Source: DATFVA01 sp963743325 (lineage in GTDB: Bacteria; Bacteroidota; Ignavibacteria; Ignavibacteriales; Ignavibacteriaceae). Taken from it: 64,000 nucleotides of DNA. Every line of letters begins with the position of its first letter. Position 1 is the stretch's first letter. Shown here piece after piece: positions 1-8,776 of this stretch. The notes below the pieces were generated by a model. The model was not told the DNA's origin. It ran no database searches and worked only from the letters and a program-made list of their open reading frames with translations. Where the stretch lies: assembly GCA_963743325.1 (NCBI GenBank), contig CAVUOZ010000008.1, forward strand, positions 124,001 to 188,000, in the 5' to 3' direction. The position numbers were made by a program, and so were the translations under genes.

Positions 1-948
1 TTCAGGGGGGTAAAGGATATTTACGATAGGAATCCTGATCTGAACAATGTATTTCATTTCGATTTCATCAAAGAAGGTGTCTTGCGGTCATTAAGCTACA
101 TATTAAGATTCAGACATAAATACGATGCATCAATAAATGTTTACCCATCAAATAGGAAAGAGTATAATATCATTAATTTCCTGATCGGTGCAGAAAAGAG
201 GGCGGCCGTAAAATATTTAAGAAAAGATTTGCAGAACCTGGGCGATCTTAATAATATCCGAGTATTAGAAAATGATCTATCCCATAATGTACAAACTAAC
301 ATCAGGCTGGCCGGAGAATTATTAGATAAAAATTTTGAAGAGGAACCCCCGCTAATATTCCCCCTGAAAACGGGGGATGAGAAATTTGTCCTGAATTTTT
401 TCTCTGAGAATAATATTAAGGACACTGATATTCTGATCGGTTTCCACCCGGGTTCGGCAACATTGAAGAATCAGGATAAAAGAAGATGGGAACCGGAAAA
501 ATTTGCTGAGCTTGGTACCAGATTAATTAAGGATAAGAATGCTAAAATATTAATCTTCGGGGGTCCCGAAGAAAATGATCTGAAAAGAAACATTAAAAAT
601 CAGATGAATTCGGGGAATTCCTTTGTAATAGAAGCAGCAGATTTAGCGGAAAGCGCTGCACTTATGTCCAAATGCAATGTATTTGTATCAAACGATTCAA
701 GTCTCATGCATATTGCTTCAGCACTAAGATTGAAAGTCGTCGCAATCCTTGGCCCGACTAATCCCCGCTACATCCATCCATGGAAAACGGATCATAATAT
801 TGTAAGATTAAATCTTGATTGTTCCCCCTGTTTTATTTATTCTCCCCGCCCTTTGATTTGTTTCAGAGATGATGTTCTGTTCAAATGCATTAAGGAATTA
901 ACTGTAAATATGGTTTATCGGTCTGTGGAAGAATTCCTTAATCATTAA
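1..948 (+). CDS. Glycosyltransferase family 9 (heptosyltransferase-like), 5' end cut off
   Basis: The reading frame is open from the first base of the window, so the N-terminus lies outside it; the first in-frame start-like codon (TTG at 82) is probably internal. Visible GT9 hallmarks are the nucleotide-sugar binding segments GFHPGSA and, later, NDSSLMHIASAL followed by GPTNP. Members of this family (WaaC/WaaF/WaaQ type) add heptose or related sugars to lipopolysaccharide core at the inner face of the inner membrane. The acceptor and sugar cannot be told from sequence. Its last codons overlap the convergent LOG-family gene by 11 bp. Confidence 0.85.
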   Translation, partial: FRGVKDIYDRNPDLNNVFHFDFIKEGVLRSLSYILRFRHKYDASINVYPSNRKEYNIINFLIGAEKRAAVKYLRKDLQNLGDLNNIRVLENDLSHNVQTNIRLAGELLDKNFEEEPPLIFPLKTGDEKFVLNFFSENNIKDTDILIGFHPGSATLKNQDKRRWEPEKFAELGTRLIKDKNAKILIFGGPEENDLKRNIKNQMNSGNSFVIEAADLAESAALMSKCNVFVSNDSSLMHIASALRLKVVAILGPTNPRYIHPWKTDHNIVRLNLDCSPCFIYSPRPLICFRDDVLFKCIKELTVNMVYRSVEEFLNH

Positions 949-1468
949 GACTTTCGGAGAGGTATTTTGCAATTTCTTCAACGGTATCAAAATTCTTAAC
1001 CAACCCTGTAACACGTTTTTCAATAGCCAACTGCTTATCAATAATTTCAGTAATTACTTTCCACATTATTGAATAAGAAACTACCGGTTTTGTTTTTAGA
1101 ATCCTTTTATTAATTAATTCCCACACAAGCGCCAGTTCTAAAAGTGTTCCTGTGCCGCCCTGCAGTATGACGTAAGCATCACCCAGTTCTATCAGTTTCC
1201 CAAGTCGTTCGTTAAGATTATTGCACTTGATTTCTTTTGTCAGGTATTTACTTGGAATTGAACCCCATTCATTAACAGTTATGCCGATTGTTTCAGCACC
1301 ATATTCTTTAGCCCCTTTGCTTACAGCATCCATTATGCCCTGATACCCTCCTGAACAAACATTAAAACCTTTTTTCGCAAGAAGTTTCCCAAGGTTATAT
1401 GCGGCAGAAAACTCTTCATCACCTTCCATAGGTCTTGAACTGCCGAATACTGTAATCGTCTTTTTCAT
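938..1468 (-). CDS. LOG-family (lysine-decarboxylase-like) protein
   Basis: A 176-residue Rossmann-type protein. The N-terminus has VFGSSRP, then GGYQGIMDA (family GGxxGxMxA) and QGGTGTLLEL (family PGGxGTxxE, with Q in place of P). These are the signature motifs of the LOG/TIGR00725 group, some members of which are cytokinin-nucleotide phosphoribohydrolases. Acting as a nucleotide-5'-monophosphate hydrolase is therefore plausible, but no substrate is shown here. It stands alone on the minus strand and overlaps the upstream GT9 gene tail to tail. Confidence 0.8.
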   Translation of the reverse strand: MKKTITVFGSSRPMEGDEEFSAAYNLGKLLAKKGFNVCSGGYQGIMDAVSKGAKEYGAETIGITVNEWGSIPSKYLTKEIKCNNLNERLGKLIELGDAYVILQGGTGTLLELALVWELINKRILKTKPVVSYSIMWKVITEIIDKQLAIEKRVTGLVKNFDTVEEIAKYLSESLND

Positions 1469-1797
1469 TTTCTTATATTTTATTTGAATGAAATGTAAAT
1501 ATAATTAATTGAATCTATGATATGTGAATTATTCGCAGAAGATATTATGAATTGTAGTGTTAAACGGAATGAATTAAAGACAGGTATTCAAGTCCAAACA
1601 AACCCGGAGTATTTATTCCTTATACGGATTTTCTGTTTAAGAAATCAACATAGCTGTGTATCCTATTTATAAATCTTTCAGATCCTTCTCACATACGCTT
1701 CAAATAAGCTTCACATACGCATAAGACCCGACCTGTCCGGTTTCTAAACTATAGTAAGAATGAAGACTTATATTCGTGAGAAATTAAACAGGATGGA
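1469..1797. other. Intergenic stretch without recognisable gene
   Basis: About 330 bp between two minus-strand genes. I see no convincing coding frame. The only structure is a repeated word TTCACATACGC (one copy slightly changed) near 1688 and 1709. The region ends in the hairpin listed separately at 1798-1830. Confidence 0.4.
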
Positions 1798-1830
1798 TAT
1801 TACGGGCGACCCGAAGTGCCGCCCGTAATA
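1798..1830 (-). terminator. Hairpin downstream of the YceI operon
   Basis: Perfect 11-bp inverted repeat (TATTACGGGCG and its complement at 1820-1830) around an 11-nt loop, 16 bp beyond the stop of the minus-strand YceI gene. The stem is GC-rich, but no clear U-tract follows on the minus strand, so it may be an mRNA-end stabiliser or a weak terminator. Confidence 0.55.
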
Positions 1831-1846
1831 ATTTTAATGAATGTTG

Positions 1847-2485
1847 CTATAATGATACTTTATTTGAACCAACAAGGTTTACTTTTATATCAATTTTTTC
1901 TGCTACACGCTTTCCGAGAAGCATATGTTTGATATTATAATCAGAAAGATTAATAAAGAATTCTGCCTGCACCCCTACCAGGTCGCCAGGCATTCTTTGA
2001 TGTGTAACCGGGCTTTCATCGAGATATGTTATAGTCGTTTTAGCTGTATCTTCTTTCGTAACTCCGTGCAGGAAGAAATCACCAATTACGTCTGCCTCGA
2101 TTTTACTGTCTGATATCTTTTTTAAATTTACGGCTTTTTTCACCTTGAAGGAAATCTCCGGATATTTTTCAGCGTCCAGCCAGGAATCGCTTCTTAAATC
2201 CTTTACCATTTTATCAATCCCGGTATTCAGAGATAAAACAGGGAAAGAAAATTCTCCATTCACTGTACTGAAATCATTCACATTAAAAGTTATTGTTCCG
2301 CTTATTTCTTTTGTTAATCCCTGAACATCCTCAAGTGTTGTAGTGCTGTAGAATGAAGCCTGGTTAGCGCCTTCGGGCTTAAAATTAAAAGTTTGTTCTC
2401 CTGCAGCTTTAACACTAAATCCCTGGCAAAAGCTCAATACCGGGAAAAGGATAATTAGAGAAAAAGTTTTTACTTTATTTTTCAT
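1847..2485 (-). CDS. YceI-family secreted lipid-binding protein
   Basis: Starts at the ATG at 2485, which overlaps the stop of the upstream gene (ATGA) and has GAAGGTGG before it; a longer frame back to 2530 is unlikely. Residues 1-21 form a signal peptide ending near FCQG. The rest has the YceI lipocalin-like pattern: TFNFKPEGANQASF, an SFPVLSLNTG segment, RSDSWLDAEKYPEISF, and a conserved DFFLHGVTK stretch. YceI proteins bind isoprenoid-type lipids in the periplasm; several respond to stress. It is co-transcribed with the small membrane protein upstream. Ligand unknown. Confidence 0.85.
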   Translation of the reverse strand: MKNKVKTFSLIILFPVLSFCQGFSVKAAGEQTFNFKPEGANQASFYSTTTLEDVQGLTKEISGTITFNVNDFSTVNGEFSFPVLSLNTGIDKMVKDLRSDSWLDAEKYPEISFKVKKAVNLKKISDSKIEADVIGDFFLHGVTKEDTAKTTITYLDESPVTHQRMPGDLVGVQAEFFINLSDYNIKHMLLGKRVAEKIDIKVNLVGSNKVSL

Positions 2486-2748
2486 TGAGCCACCTTCTTT
2501 TTTCTGAATACTATAAACAGGATTCCGCATATAAATACAGTTGCACCGCTAACGTATAATGTATAATCAAGTCCCCAGATAAACTGATCTTTCCATTCCT
2601 TATATGTAGTACCGAAAAGTTCATCTTTTTTCTCAATTAAGACTTGGGTCTTTGTAAAAAGTTCTCCGCCAAATGAGAACCAGACCACAAATACTATCAG
2701 GATAATCAACAGTCCGGTAAGCACGGTTATTTTTTGTTTTTTGTTCAT
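2482..2748 (-). CDS. Small two-helix membrane protein of unknown function
   Basis: 88 residues with two predicted transmembrane segments, about residues 9-27 and 61-81, separated by a charged loop of roughly 30 residues, and a basic tail RKKKVAQ. I recognise no family. The stop overlaps the start of the YceI gene by 4 bp, so the two are translationally coupled. This resembles operons in which YceI proteins travel with small membrane proteins, but a functional link is only inferred. It lies divergent from lhgO. Confidence 0.6.
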   Translation of the reverse strand: MNKKQKITVLTGLLIILIVFVVWFSFGGELFTKTQVLIEKKDELFGTTYKEWKDQFIWGLDYTLYVSGATVFICGILFIVFRKKKVAQ

Positions 2749-2886
2749 ATCTAATTTTTTGTTTTTTTATGAATTCTGTCTTCTTTTAATGTTAAAGTAT
2801 TTCAACTTAAAAATAAGTGACACTTTGAAGTGCATAAAGTTTAACATAAATGTAATTTAACAATACCAAAATTCAAATTTTGCTAC

Positions 2887-4092
2887 ATGGCGAACTCAAA
2901 AAATGATGTAATCATAATCGGCGGCGGGATAGTGGGAATGGCAACTGCCATGCAGGTTATACAATCGGGCAGGTATTCCGTTACAGTAATTGAAGCAGAA
3001 TCCGAGCTGGCATCTCACCAGACAGGAAACAACAGCGGAGTAATTCACAGCGGGCTTTACTACAAACCCGGTTCTCTTAAAGCGAAAAACTGTGTTGAGG
3101 GCAGAGAACGGATGTACCGCTTTTGTGAAGAAAATGATATTAAATATGAACGGTGCGGAAAGATTGTTATCGCAACTGAGGAGACCGGGATCACCCTGCT
3201 TAAAATGCTGGAAGAAAGAGGTATTGCTAACGGATTAAAGGGGATAAAAAGACTTAGCGGGGATGAAATTAAAGAATATGAGCCTTATGCAGCCGGTATT
3301 TCAGGACTGTTTGTTCCCGAGACTGGAATTGTGGATTACAAACCTGTAACAGATAAATATGCCGAGATTTTCCAAACAAACGGGGGAGAGATAAAAACCA
3401 GCTGCAGGTTTTTATCATTAAAGAAAATTGAATCACAATTGGTTGTTGAAACCACCCGGGATGCATTTAACTGCAATCTCCTTGTAAACTGTGGCGGACT
3501 TTATTCCGACAGAATTGCAAAATTATGCGGAGTCGATCCCGGCCTTCAGATCATACCGTTCCGGGGTGAATATTATAAACTGAAAAAGGAGAAAGAGTAC
3601 TTAGTAAAGAATTTAATCTATCCCGTACCTGACCCCGGGTTTCCATTTCTTGGTGTGCATTTTACAAGGATGATGAAAGGCGGAGTTGAAGCCGGACCAA
3701 ATGCAGTACTTGCATTAAAACGTGAGGGATATTCACGCAGTGATGTTTCATTAAAAGATATCATACAAATGGCATCTTTCCCCGGATTCTGGAGGATGGC
3801 TGCTAAACATTACAAAATGGGGTTTGAAGAATACTATCGATCTCTCAGTAAATCTGCGTTCGTAAAATCACTTCAGAAATTAATTCCCCGGATTACTAAA
3901 GACGATATTGAACAAGGTGGTGCAGGTGTTCGTGCACAGGCTTTGGAAAGAGACGGCAGACTAACCGATGATTTCAGAATTATTGAAGCTGACAGAATGA
4001 TTCACGTACTTAATGCTCCTTCACCTGCTGCGACTGCATCACTGAGCATCGGTGATAAAATTTCAGCTCTCATAATTGACAGGCTTAAGTAA
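2887..4092 (+). CDS. lhgO: L-2-hydroxyglutarate oxidase/dehydrogenase
   Basis: 401 residues, usual length for the LhgO (YgaF) family. FAD-binding GGGIVGMATA sits at residues 12-21, followed by the family landmarks HQTGNNSGVIHSGLYY and PGSLKAKNCVEG. The C-terminal half carries VPDPGFPFLGVHFT and GAGVRAQAL, both typical of the family. The enzyme oxidises L-2-hydroxyglutarate to 2-oxoglutarate, passing electrons to the membrane quinone pool or to oxygen. It is divergent from the YceI operon; no obvious partner gene lies next to it. Confidence 0.92.
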   Translation: MANSKNDVIIIGGGIVGMATAMQVIQSGRYSVTVIEAESELASHQTGNNSGVIHSGLYYKPGSLKAKNCVEGRERMYRFCEENDIKYERCGKIVIATEETGITLLKMLEERGIANGLKGIKRLSGDEIKEYEPYAAGISGLFVPETGIVDYKPVTDKYAEIFQTNGGEIKTSCRFLSLKKIESQLVVETTRDAFNCNLLVNCGGLYSDRIAKLCGVDPGLQIIPFRGEYYKLKKEKEYLVKNLIYPVPDPGFPFLGVHFTRMMKGGVEAGPNAVLALKREGYSRSDVSLKDIIQMASFPGFWRMAAKHYKMGFEEYYRSLSKSAFVKSLQKLIPRITKDDIEQGGAGVRAQALERDGRLTDDFRIIEADRMIHVLNAPSPAATASLSIGDKISALIIDRLK

Positions 4093-4166
4093 TTCCTGTT
4101 TGTACTGTCACAAAACATCTGATCAATCTACTCTATATTACGAATATGTATTAGAAGGGATTTCCA

Positions 4167-4265
4167 ATGCCCGAACTCCCGGATATTAAAAGTATTAGAA
4201 GATATGTATGCGGATACCACCAAATGAACCAATTTGGAAGGTTACATTACGGTTTTACAGGCTAA
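4167..4265 (+). pseudogene. Possible remnant of an Fpg/Nei DNA glycosylase N-terminus
   Basis: A 32-codon frame opens with MPELPDIKSIRRYV after the ribosome site AAGGGA (ATG at 4167). MPELPxI/V with catalytic Pro2 and Glu3 is the hallmark N-terminus of formamidopyrimidine-DNA glycosylases and Nei homologues, normally about 270 residues long. Here the frame closes after FGRLHYGFTG, and no further glycosylase sequence can be found before the next gene. I read it as the stump left by a deletion. Chance similarity over 7 residues is possible, but the combination with a good start signal argues against it. Confidence 0.5.
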
Positions 4266-4418
4266 AATCCGGTAAATAAATTGTAGGAATTATTAAATAA
4301 ATAGTTGTCCTTGTTTTTCAAAATTGAACGTGGTTAAATTTACATACTGAGATTGACAAATAAATTCTAAAAACAATAACATTAACAGGGCTCTGATTTT
4401 CTGAAAGGAGAAAATTTA

Positions 4419-7250
4419 ATGAGCGTTTTAAATGAACTTATAAATTACGGTCAGAGTTACTGGCTGGATAACCTGACCAGGGGGAAGATCAAAAAAGGAG
4501 AAATTAAAAAGAGAGTTAAGGAGCAGGGTCTCAGGGGCATTACTTCAAATCCAAGCATTTTTAATAAAGCAATTTCAAACGGAACTGACTACGATGACCA
4601 GATAAAAAAACTTGTTAAAGAGAAGAAAGGTGCGCAGGAAATTTATGAAGCTTTGACTGTTACCGATGTTCAGGACGCTTGTGATATTTTACGAACTGTT
4701 TATGACGAGTCTGATGGAACTGATGGTTTTATAAGCCTTGAGGTTTCCCCTTATCTTGGCCGCGACACCATGGGTACAATAGTAGAAGCAAGACGATTAT
4801 TTTCTAAAGTTGGCAGAGCAAACTGCTTTATAAAAATTCCCGGAACAGATGAAGGTATCCCGGCTATCGAACAATGTCTTTATGAAGGAATAAATATTAA
4901 TATTACCCTATTATTCTCTATCAGGAGTTATGAAGCAGTGGCCTGGGCATATATTAAGGCCCTTGAAAGAAGGCTGGATGAGGGAAAAGATATAAAAAAT
5001 ATTGCCTCTGTCGCCAGTTTCTTTTTAAGCCGCATTGATGTTTTAACAGACCAGCTCTTAGGTCATTACATAATTCCCGAAAAAGCCACAGGGGGACCAA
5101 GACCCGAAAATCTTTTGGGTAAAGCAGGAATAGCAAGCGCAAAAATAGCCTACCAGAGTTTCAAAAATATTTTCTCCGGAGAACGCTGGCAGCGATTAGC
5201 AGATAATGGTGCTAGAGTTCAAAAACCTTTATGGGCGAGCACCAGTACAAAAGATCCGCTTTATTCGGATGTCCGTTACATTGAATCATTGATTGGACCT
5301 CATACAATTAATACATTACCTGATGAATCAATACTTGCTTTTGCTGACCATGGTAAAATTTATGAAAATTCTATAGAGCAGGGTGTTGATGATTCCATGA
5401 AAACTTTTGAAAATCTGGGTAATTTAGGGATTGATATAGATTTTGTGACCCGTCAACTCGTTAATGAAGCTATCGAAAAATTTACTGAACCCTACGATAA
5501 CCTGATGAAGACTCTCGCTGCTAAAAGGCTGGAATTTCTTTCGGATAGAATGGGAAAACAGGAAATAGATTTTGGTGAAAATCAATCTGATATAAAATCA
5601 GCCTTTGGTTCATTAGATGAAAAACAAATTGCCCGAAGAATATTTGCTAAAGATCCGTTCGTCTGGAAAGATAATGAAGCGGAAAGCAAGGCGATAAAAA
5701 AACGTTTGGGCTGGCTTAATGTTGATGACTTCATCAGCCGCGCGGATGATATTATAAAATTCGCAAAGGAAATTAAAAAAGAAAAATTCAAATTTGTTGT
5801 ACTTCTCGGAATGGGCGGAAGCAGTCTCTGCCCTGAAGTTGTAAGGGAAACATTTGGTTCCAGACAGGACTATCCTCAATTGGTGATGCTCGATAATACT
5901 GACCCCGCGGCAGTTAAAAATGTAGAATCACAAATAAATTTTAACAAGACTTTATTCATTGTTGCAAGCAAATCGGGAACGACAACAGAAACCCTGAGCT
6001 TCGATCATTATTTCTTTAACCTGTTAAAAGAGAAGGGAAATGCTAATCCGGGTGACCAGTTTATAGCTATAACCGATGACGGTACTCCCCTTCAGGATGA
6101 AGCACGCGAAAGAAGTTTCAGAAAGGTGTTCACAAATCCGGAGGATTACGGAGGCAGATATTCTGCGCTTTCATATTTTGGACTTGTTCCAATGGCTTTA
6201 ATTGGTGTAGACATAAAAGAAATTTTGCATAATGCACACCAGATGGAAATAAGCTGCGGACCTTTTATTCCCTCTGAATCAAATCCTGCTATTTCACTTG
6301 GAACATCTCTCGGGATGCACGCACGGTTTGGCAGAGATAAAGTGACATTTATTCTATCAGAATCGGTAAATGCATTCGGCTACTGGGTTGAACAGTTAAT
6401 AGCAGAAAGCACAGGAAAAGAAGGCAAAGGAATTCTTCCTGTTGAAGGGGAGGACGCCGGGAAACCTGGAGTATATAGCAACGATAGGGTATTCATCTAT
6501 CTTCATTCCGGTAATGATGAGAAACAGAAGGATGAAAGAAAACTAGACGCTTTACACAAAGCAGGTCATCCGGTAATTAAAATTGATTTGAAAGACAAAC
6601 TTGGCCTTGGTGCAGAGTTTTTCAGATGGGAATTAGCTACTGCAGCTGCCGGAAGAATAATTAATGTAAATCCTTTTGATGAACCTAATGTCTCGGAAAG
6701 TAAAAAGAACAGTAATGAACTGCTGAATGAGTGGAAAGTTAAGGGAAATTTCGGAGAAGGTGACCCTGTTATACAACAGAATGATATATCTGTATACTTT
6801 AATTCTGAAGCCGACTGGGCTCCTAAAGTGAAAAATCTGCCGGCTTTTCTGAATTCATTTGTAAAGCTCGCAAAGTCTCCCGATTATCTTTCAATCCTTG
6901 CATATATCCTGCAGACACCGCAGAGACAACAACAGCTTCAGCAGATAAGAATGAGGCTGAGAAATAAATTAAAAGTTGCAACTACCCTTGGTTACGGTCC
7001 TAGATATATGCATTCGACAGGACAGCTTCATAAAGGAGGGCCTAACAAAGGAGTTTTTATAATGTTCACTTATGAAGCAGAAAATGAATTACCAATCCCG
7101 GGCAAGGATTATGGTTTTGCCACACTGCAGAGAGCCCAGGCGCTGGGAGATTTTCGTTCATTAAATGATAAAAACCGAAGGGTTATAAGGGTTCATCTTG
7201 GAAGTAATATTGAACAGGCGTTAACAAAAATAAATAAAAGCATTAAGTGA
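4419..7250 (+). CDS. tal-pgi: Bifunctional transaldolase / glucose-6-phosphate isomerase
   Basis: 943 residues joining two enzymes. Residues 1-about 370 are a transaldolase: GITSNPSIF at 40-48 and the Schiff-base lysine K139 in FIKIPGTDEG. From about residue 400 it is a phosphoglucose isomerase: sugar-phosphate loop GMGGSS near 464-469, SKSGTTTET near 516, GKEGKG further on, and a C-terminal STGQLHKGG motif near 865. It links sedoheptulose-7-P/glyceraldehyde-3-P exchange with the glucose-6-P/fructose-6-P equilibrium in the cytoplasm. GAAAGGAG precedes the ATG. It heads the pentose phosphate operon and overlaps the next gene by 4 bp. Such fusions are known in several bacteria. Confidence 0.95.
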   Translation: MSVLNELINYGQSYWLDNLTRGKIKKGEIKKRVKEQGLRGITSNPSIFNKAISNGTDYDDQIKKLVKEKKGAQEIYEALTVTDVQDACDILRTVYDESDGTDGFISLEVSPYLGRDTMGTIVEARRLFSKVGRANCFIKIPGTDEGIPAIEQCLYEGININITLLFSIRSYEAVAWAYIKALERRLDEGKDIKNIASVASFFLSRIDVLTDQLLGHYIIPEKATGGPRPENLLGKAGIASAKIAYQSFKNIFSGERWQRLADNGARVQKPLWASTSTKDPLYSDVRYIESLIGPHTINTLPDESILAFADHGKIYENSIEQGVDDSMKTFENLGNLGIDIDFVTRQLVNEAIEKFTEPYDNLMKTLAAKRLEFLSDRMGKQEIDFGENQSDIKSAFGSLDEKQIARRIFAKDPFVWKDNEAESKAIKKRLGWLNVDDFISRADDIIKFAKEIKKEKFKFVVLLGMGGSSLCPEVVRETFGSRQDYPQLVMLDNTDPAAVKNVESQINFNKTLFIVASKSGTTTETLSFDHYFFNLLKEKGNANPGDQFIAITDDGTPLQDEARERSFRKVFTNPEDYGGRYSALSYFGLVPMALIGVDIKEILHNAHQMEISCGPFIPSESNPAISLGTSLGMHARFGRDKVTFILSESVNAFGYWVEQLIAESTGKEGKGILPVEGEDAGKPGVYSNDRVFIYLHSGNDEKQKDERKLDALHKAGHPVIKIDLKDKLGLGAEFFRWELATAAAGRIINVNPFDEPNVSESKKNSNELLNEWKVKGNFGEGDPVIQQNDISVYFNSEADWAPKVKNLPAFLNSFVKLAKSPDYLSILAYILQTPQRQQQLQQIRMRLRNKLKVATTLGYGPRYMHSTGQLHKGGPNKGVFIMFTYEAENELPIPGKDYGFATLQRAQALGDFRSLNDKNRRVIRVHLGSNIEQALTKINKSIK

Positions 7251-7858
7251 GTGTTATTACGACCATATTCTTCGATGTTGGAGGTGTCTGCTTAACTAAT
7301 GGATGGGATCAGGTTTCCAGGGAAAAATCTGCAAAACGATTCTCCCTTGATTATGAAGTAATGGAAAAAAGACATGCCCCCGTGTTCAAAAAATTTGAAA
7401 AAGGAAAGTTGTCATTAGATGATTATCTGAATGAAGTGGTCTTTTTTGGAAAAAGAAATTTTTCAAAGAAAGATTTTATCGGATTTATGAACTCACAATC
7501 CAAACCGATTAATTCAACATTGAAAATTCTTGAAAAGCTATCCACAAATCGTAAATATCGGTTTGCCACAATTAATAATGAATCAAGGGAGTTAAATAAA
7601 TTCAGGATTAATAAGTTCGGGCTTGATAAATACTTTACCTGTTTTTGCAGTTCCTGTTATTTGGGAGCCAGGAAACCTGAGCCTGAAATATTTTACAAAG
7701 CACTGCATATACTTCATAAGAAACCGGATGAATGCCTGTTTATCGATGACAGGGAAGAAAACTTTCAGTCTGCAATGGCTTTCGGACTCAAAGCGATTCT
7801 GCTCAATGATCCAAAAGTCCTTGTGGAAAAACTTAATGAATTTGACATTGAAATCTGA
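7247..7858 (+). CDS. HAD-superfamily phosphatase (HAD-IA type)
   Basis: 203 residues from a GTG start overlapping the tal-pgi stop. Motif I is FFDVGGVC, a known variant with Gly at the usual second-Asp position; motif II is in ATINNES; motif III/IV is ARKPEP followed by CLFIDDREEN. This pattern resembles YihX-like sugar-phosphate phosphatases. Its place inside an operon of tal-pgi, gnd and zwf suggests a sugar phosphate or a damaged metabolite as substrate. It occupies a slot where a 6-phosphogluconolactonase might be expected, but nothing in it looks like a lactonase. Confidence 0.8.
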   Translation: MSVITTIFFDVGGVCLTNGWDQVSREKSAKRFSLDYEVMEKRHAPVFKKFEKGKLSLDDYLNEVVFFGKRNFSKKDFIGFMNSQSKPINSTLKILEKLSTNRKYRFATINNESRELNKFRINKFGLDKYFTCFCSSCYLGARKPEPEIFYKALHILHKKPDECLFIDDREENFQSAMAFGLKAILLNDPKVLVEKLNEFDIEI

Positions 7859-7870
7859 AAAGGAGATAAA

Positions 7871-8776
7871 ATGAAAATTGGATTAATTGGTCTTGGAAAA
7901 ATGGGCGGCAATATGCTCAAGAGACTAAAAAAAGATAATCACGAAATTGTCGCTTTTGATTTAAATAAAGACTTTGTAACGAAAGCAGTAGAAGACGGCG
8001 GAACAGGGGCTGATTCAATTGAAGATCTGGTCTCAAAGCTTGAGAAACCAAGACATATCTGGATAATGGTCCCGCATGGAAAACCTACAGATGATACAAT
8101 TGATAATCTTTTAAATCTGCTGGACAAAGATGATTTAATTGTTGATGGGGGTAACTCACACTTTACTGAATCTATAAAGAACTCCGGGAAATGCAAAGAG
8201 AAAGGAATTCATTTTGTCGATGCAGGTGTTAGCGGAGGAATCTGGGGATTAAAAATCGGTTACAACCTTATGGTTGGTGGTTCCGATAAAGCAGTTAAAA
8301 GAGTTGAACCGTTATTTATCTCTCTAGCCCCGGGAAACGGCTATGCTCACGTCGGGAAGAGCGGAGCCGGACATTTTGTAAAAATGATACACAATGCACT
8401 GGAGTATGTTATGCTCCAGGGAATCGGTGAATCATTTGAATGTATGTACCGCTCCGATTTTGATATTAACCTTGAGCAGGTAGCAAAACTCTGGAATAAC
8501 GGAGCTGTGGTAAGGAGCTGGCTGCTGGAACTTGCTGCAGATGCATTCAGGGAAGAAGGAAATTCTCTTGAAAAAATTGCCCCTTACGTTGATGATTCGG
8601 GAACTGCAAGATGGACTTCCGAATATGCAATACAGCATGCAATACCGGTACCTGCTATAACTCTTTCACTTTATGAAAGATTTGCATCGAGACAGGATAA
8701 TCCTTTCTGTATGAAAGTTATTGCTGCTTTGAGAAACCAGTTTGGTGGACATGTCGTTAAGGAGGAAAGTAAATAA
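7871..8776 (+). CDS. gnd: 6-phosphogluconate dehydrogenase (decarboxylating), short form
   Basis: 301 residues, the length of the short GntZ/YqeC class rather than the 470-residue form. GLIGLGKMGGNM at the N-terminus binds the dinucleotide; VDGGNS, GVSGGIWGL and KMIHNALEY are substrate-binding landmarks with the catalytic Lys/Asn. It converts 6-phosphogluconate to ribulose-5-phosphate and CO2. Members of the short class often use NAD, but cofactor choice is not proven here. AAAGGAG precedes the ATG, and its stop shares one base with the zwf start (TAATG). Confidence 0.93.
   Translation: MKIGLIGLGKMGGNMLKRLKKDNHEIVAFDLNKDFVTKAVEDGGTGADSIEDLVSKLEKPRHIWIMVPHGKPTDDTIDNLLNLLDKDDLIVDGGNSHFTESIKNSGKCKEKGIHFVDAGVSGGIWGLKIGYNLMVGGSDKAVKRVEPLFISLAPGNGYAHVGKSGAGHFVKMIHNALEYVMLQGIGESFECMYRSDFDINLEQVAKLWNNGAVVRSWLLELAADAFREEGNSLEKIAPYVDDSGTARWTSEYAIQHAIPVPAITLSLYERFASRQDNPFCMKVIAALRNQFGGHVVKEESK

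Noticed and set aside
1847..2530. Longer YceI protein starting at 2530
   Set aside because: The extra 15 residues precede a proper signal peptide and lie inside the upstream gene; the ATGA overlap and ribosome site mark 2485 as start.
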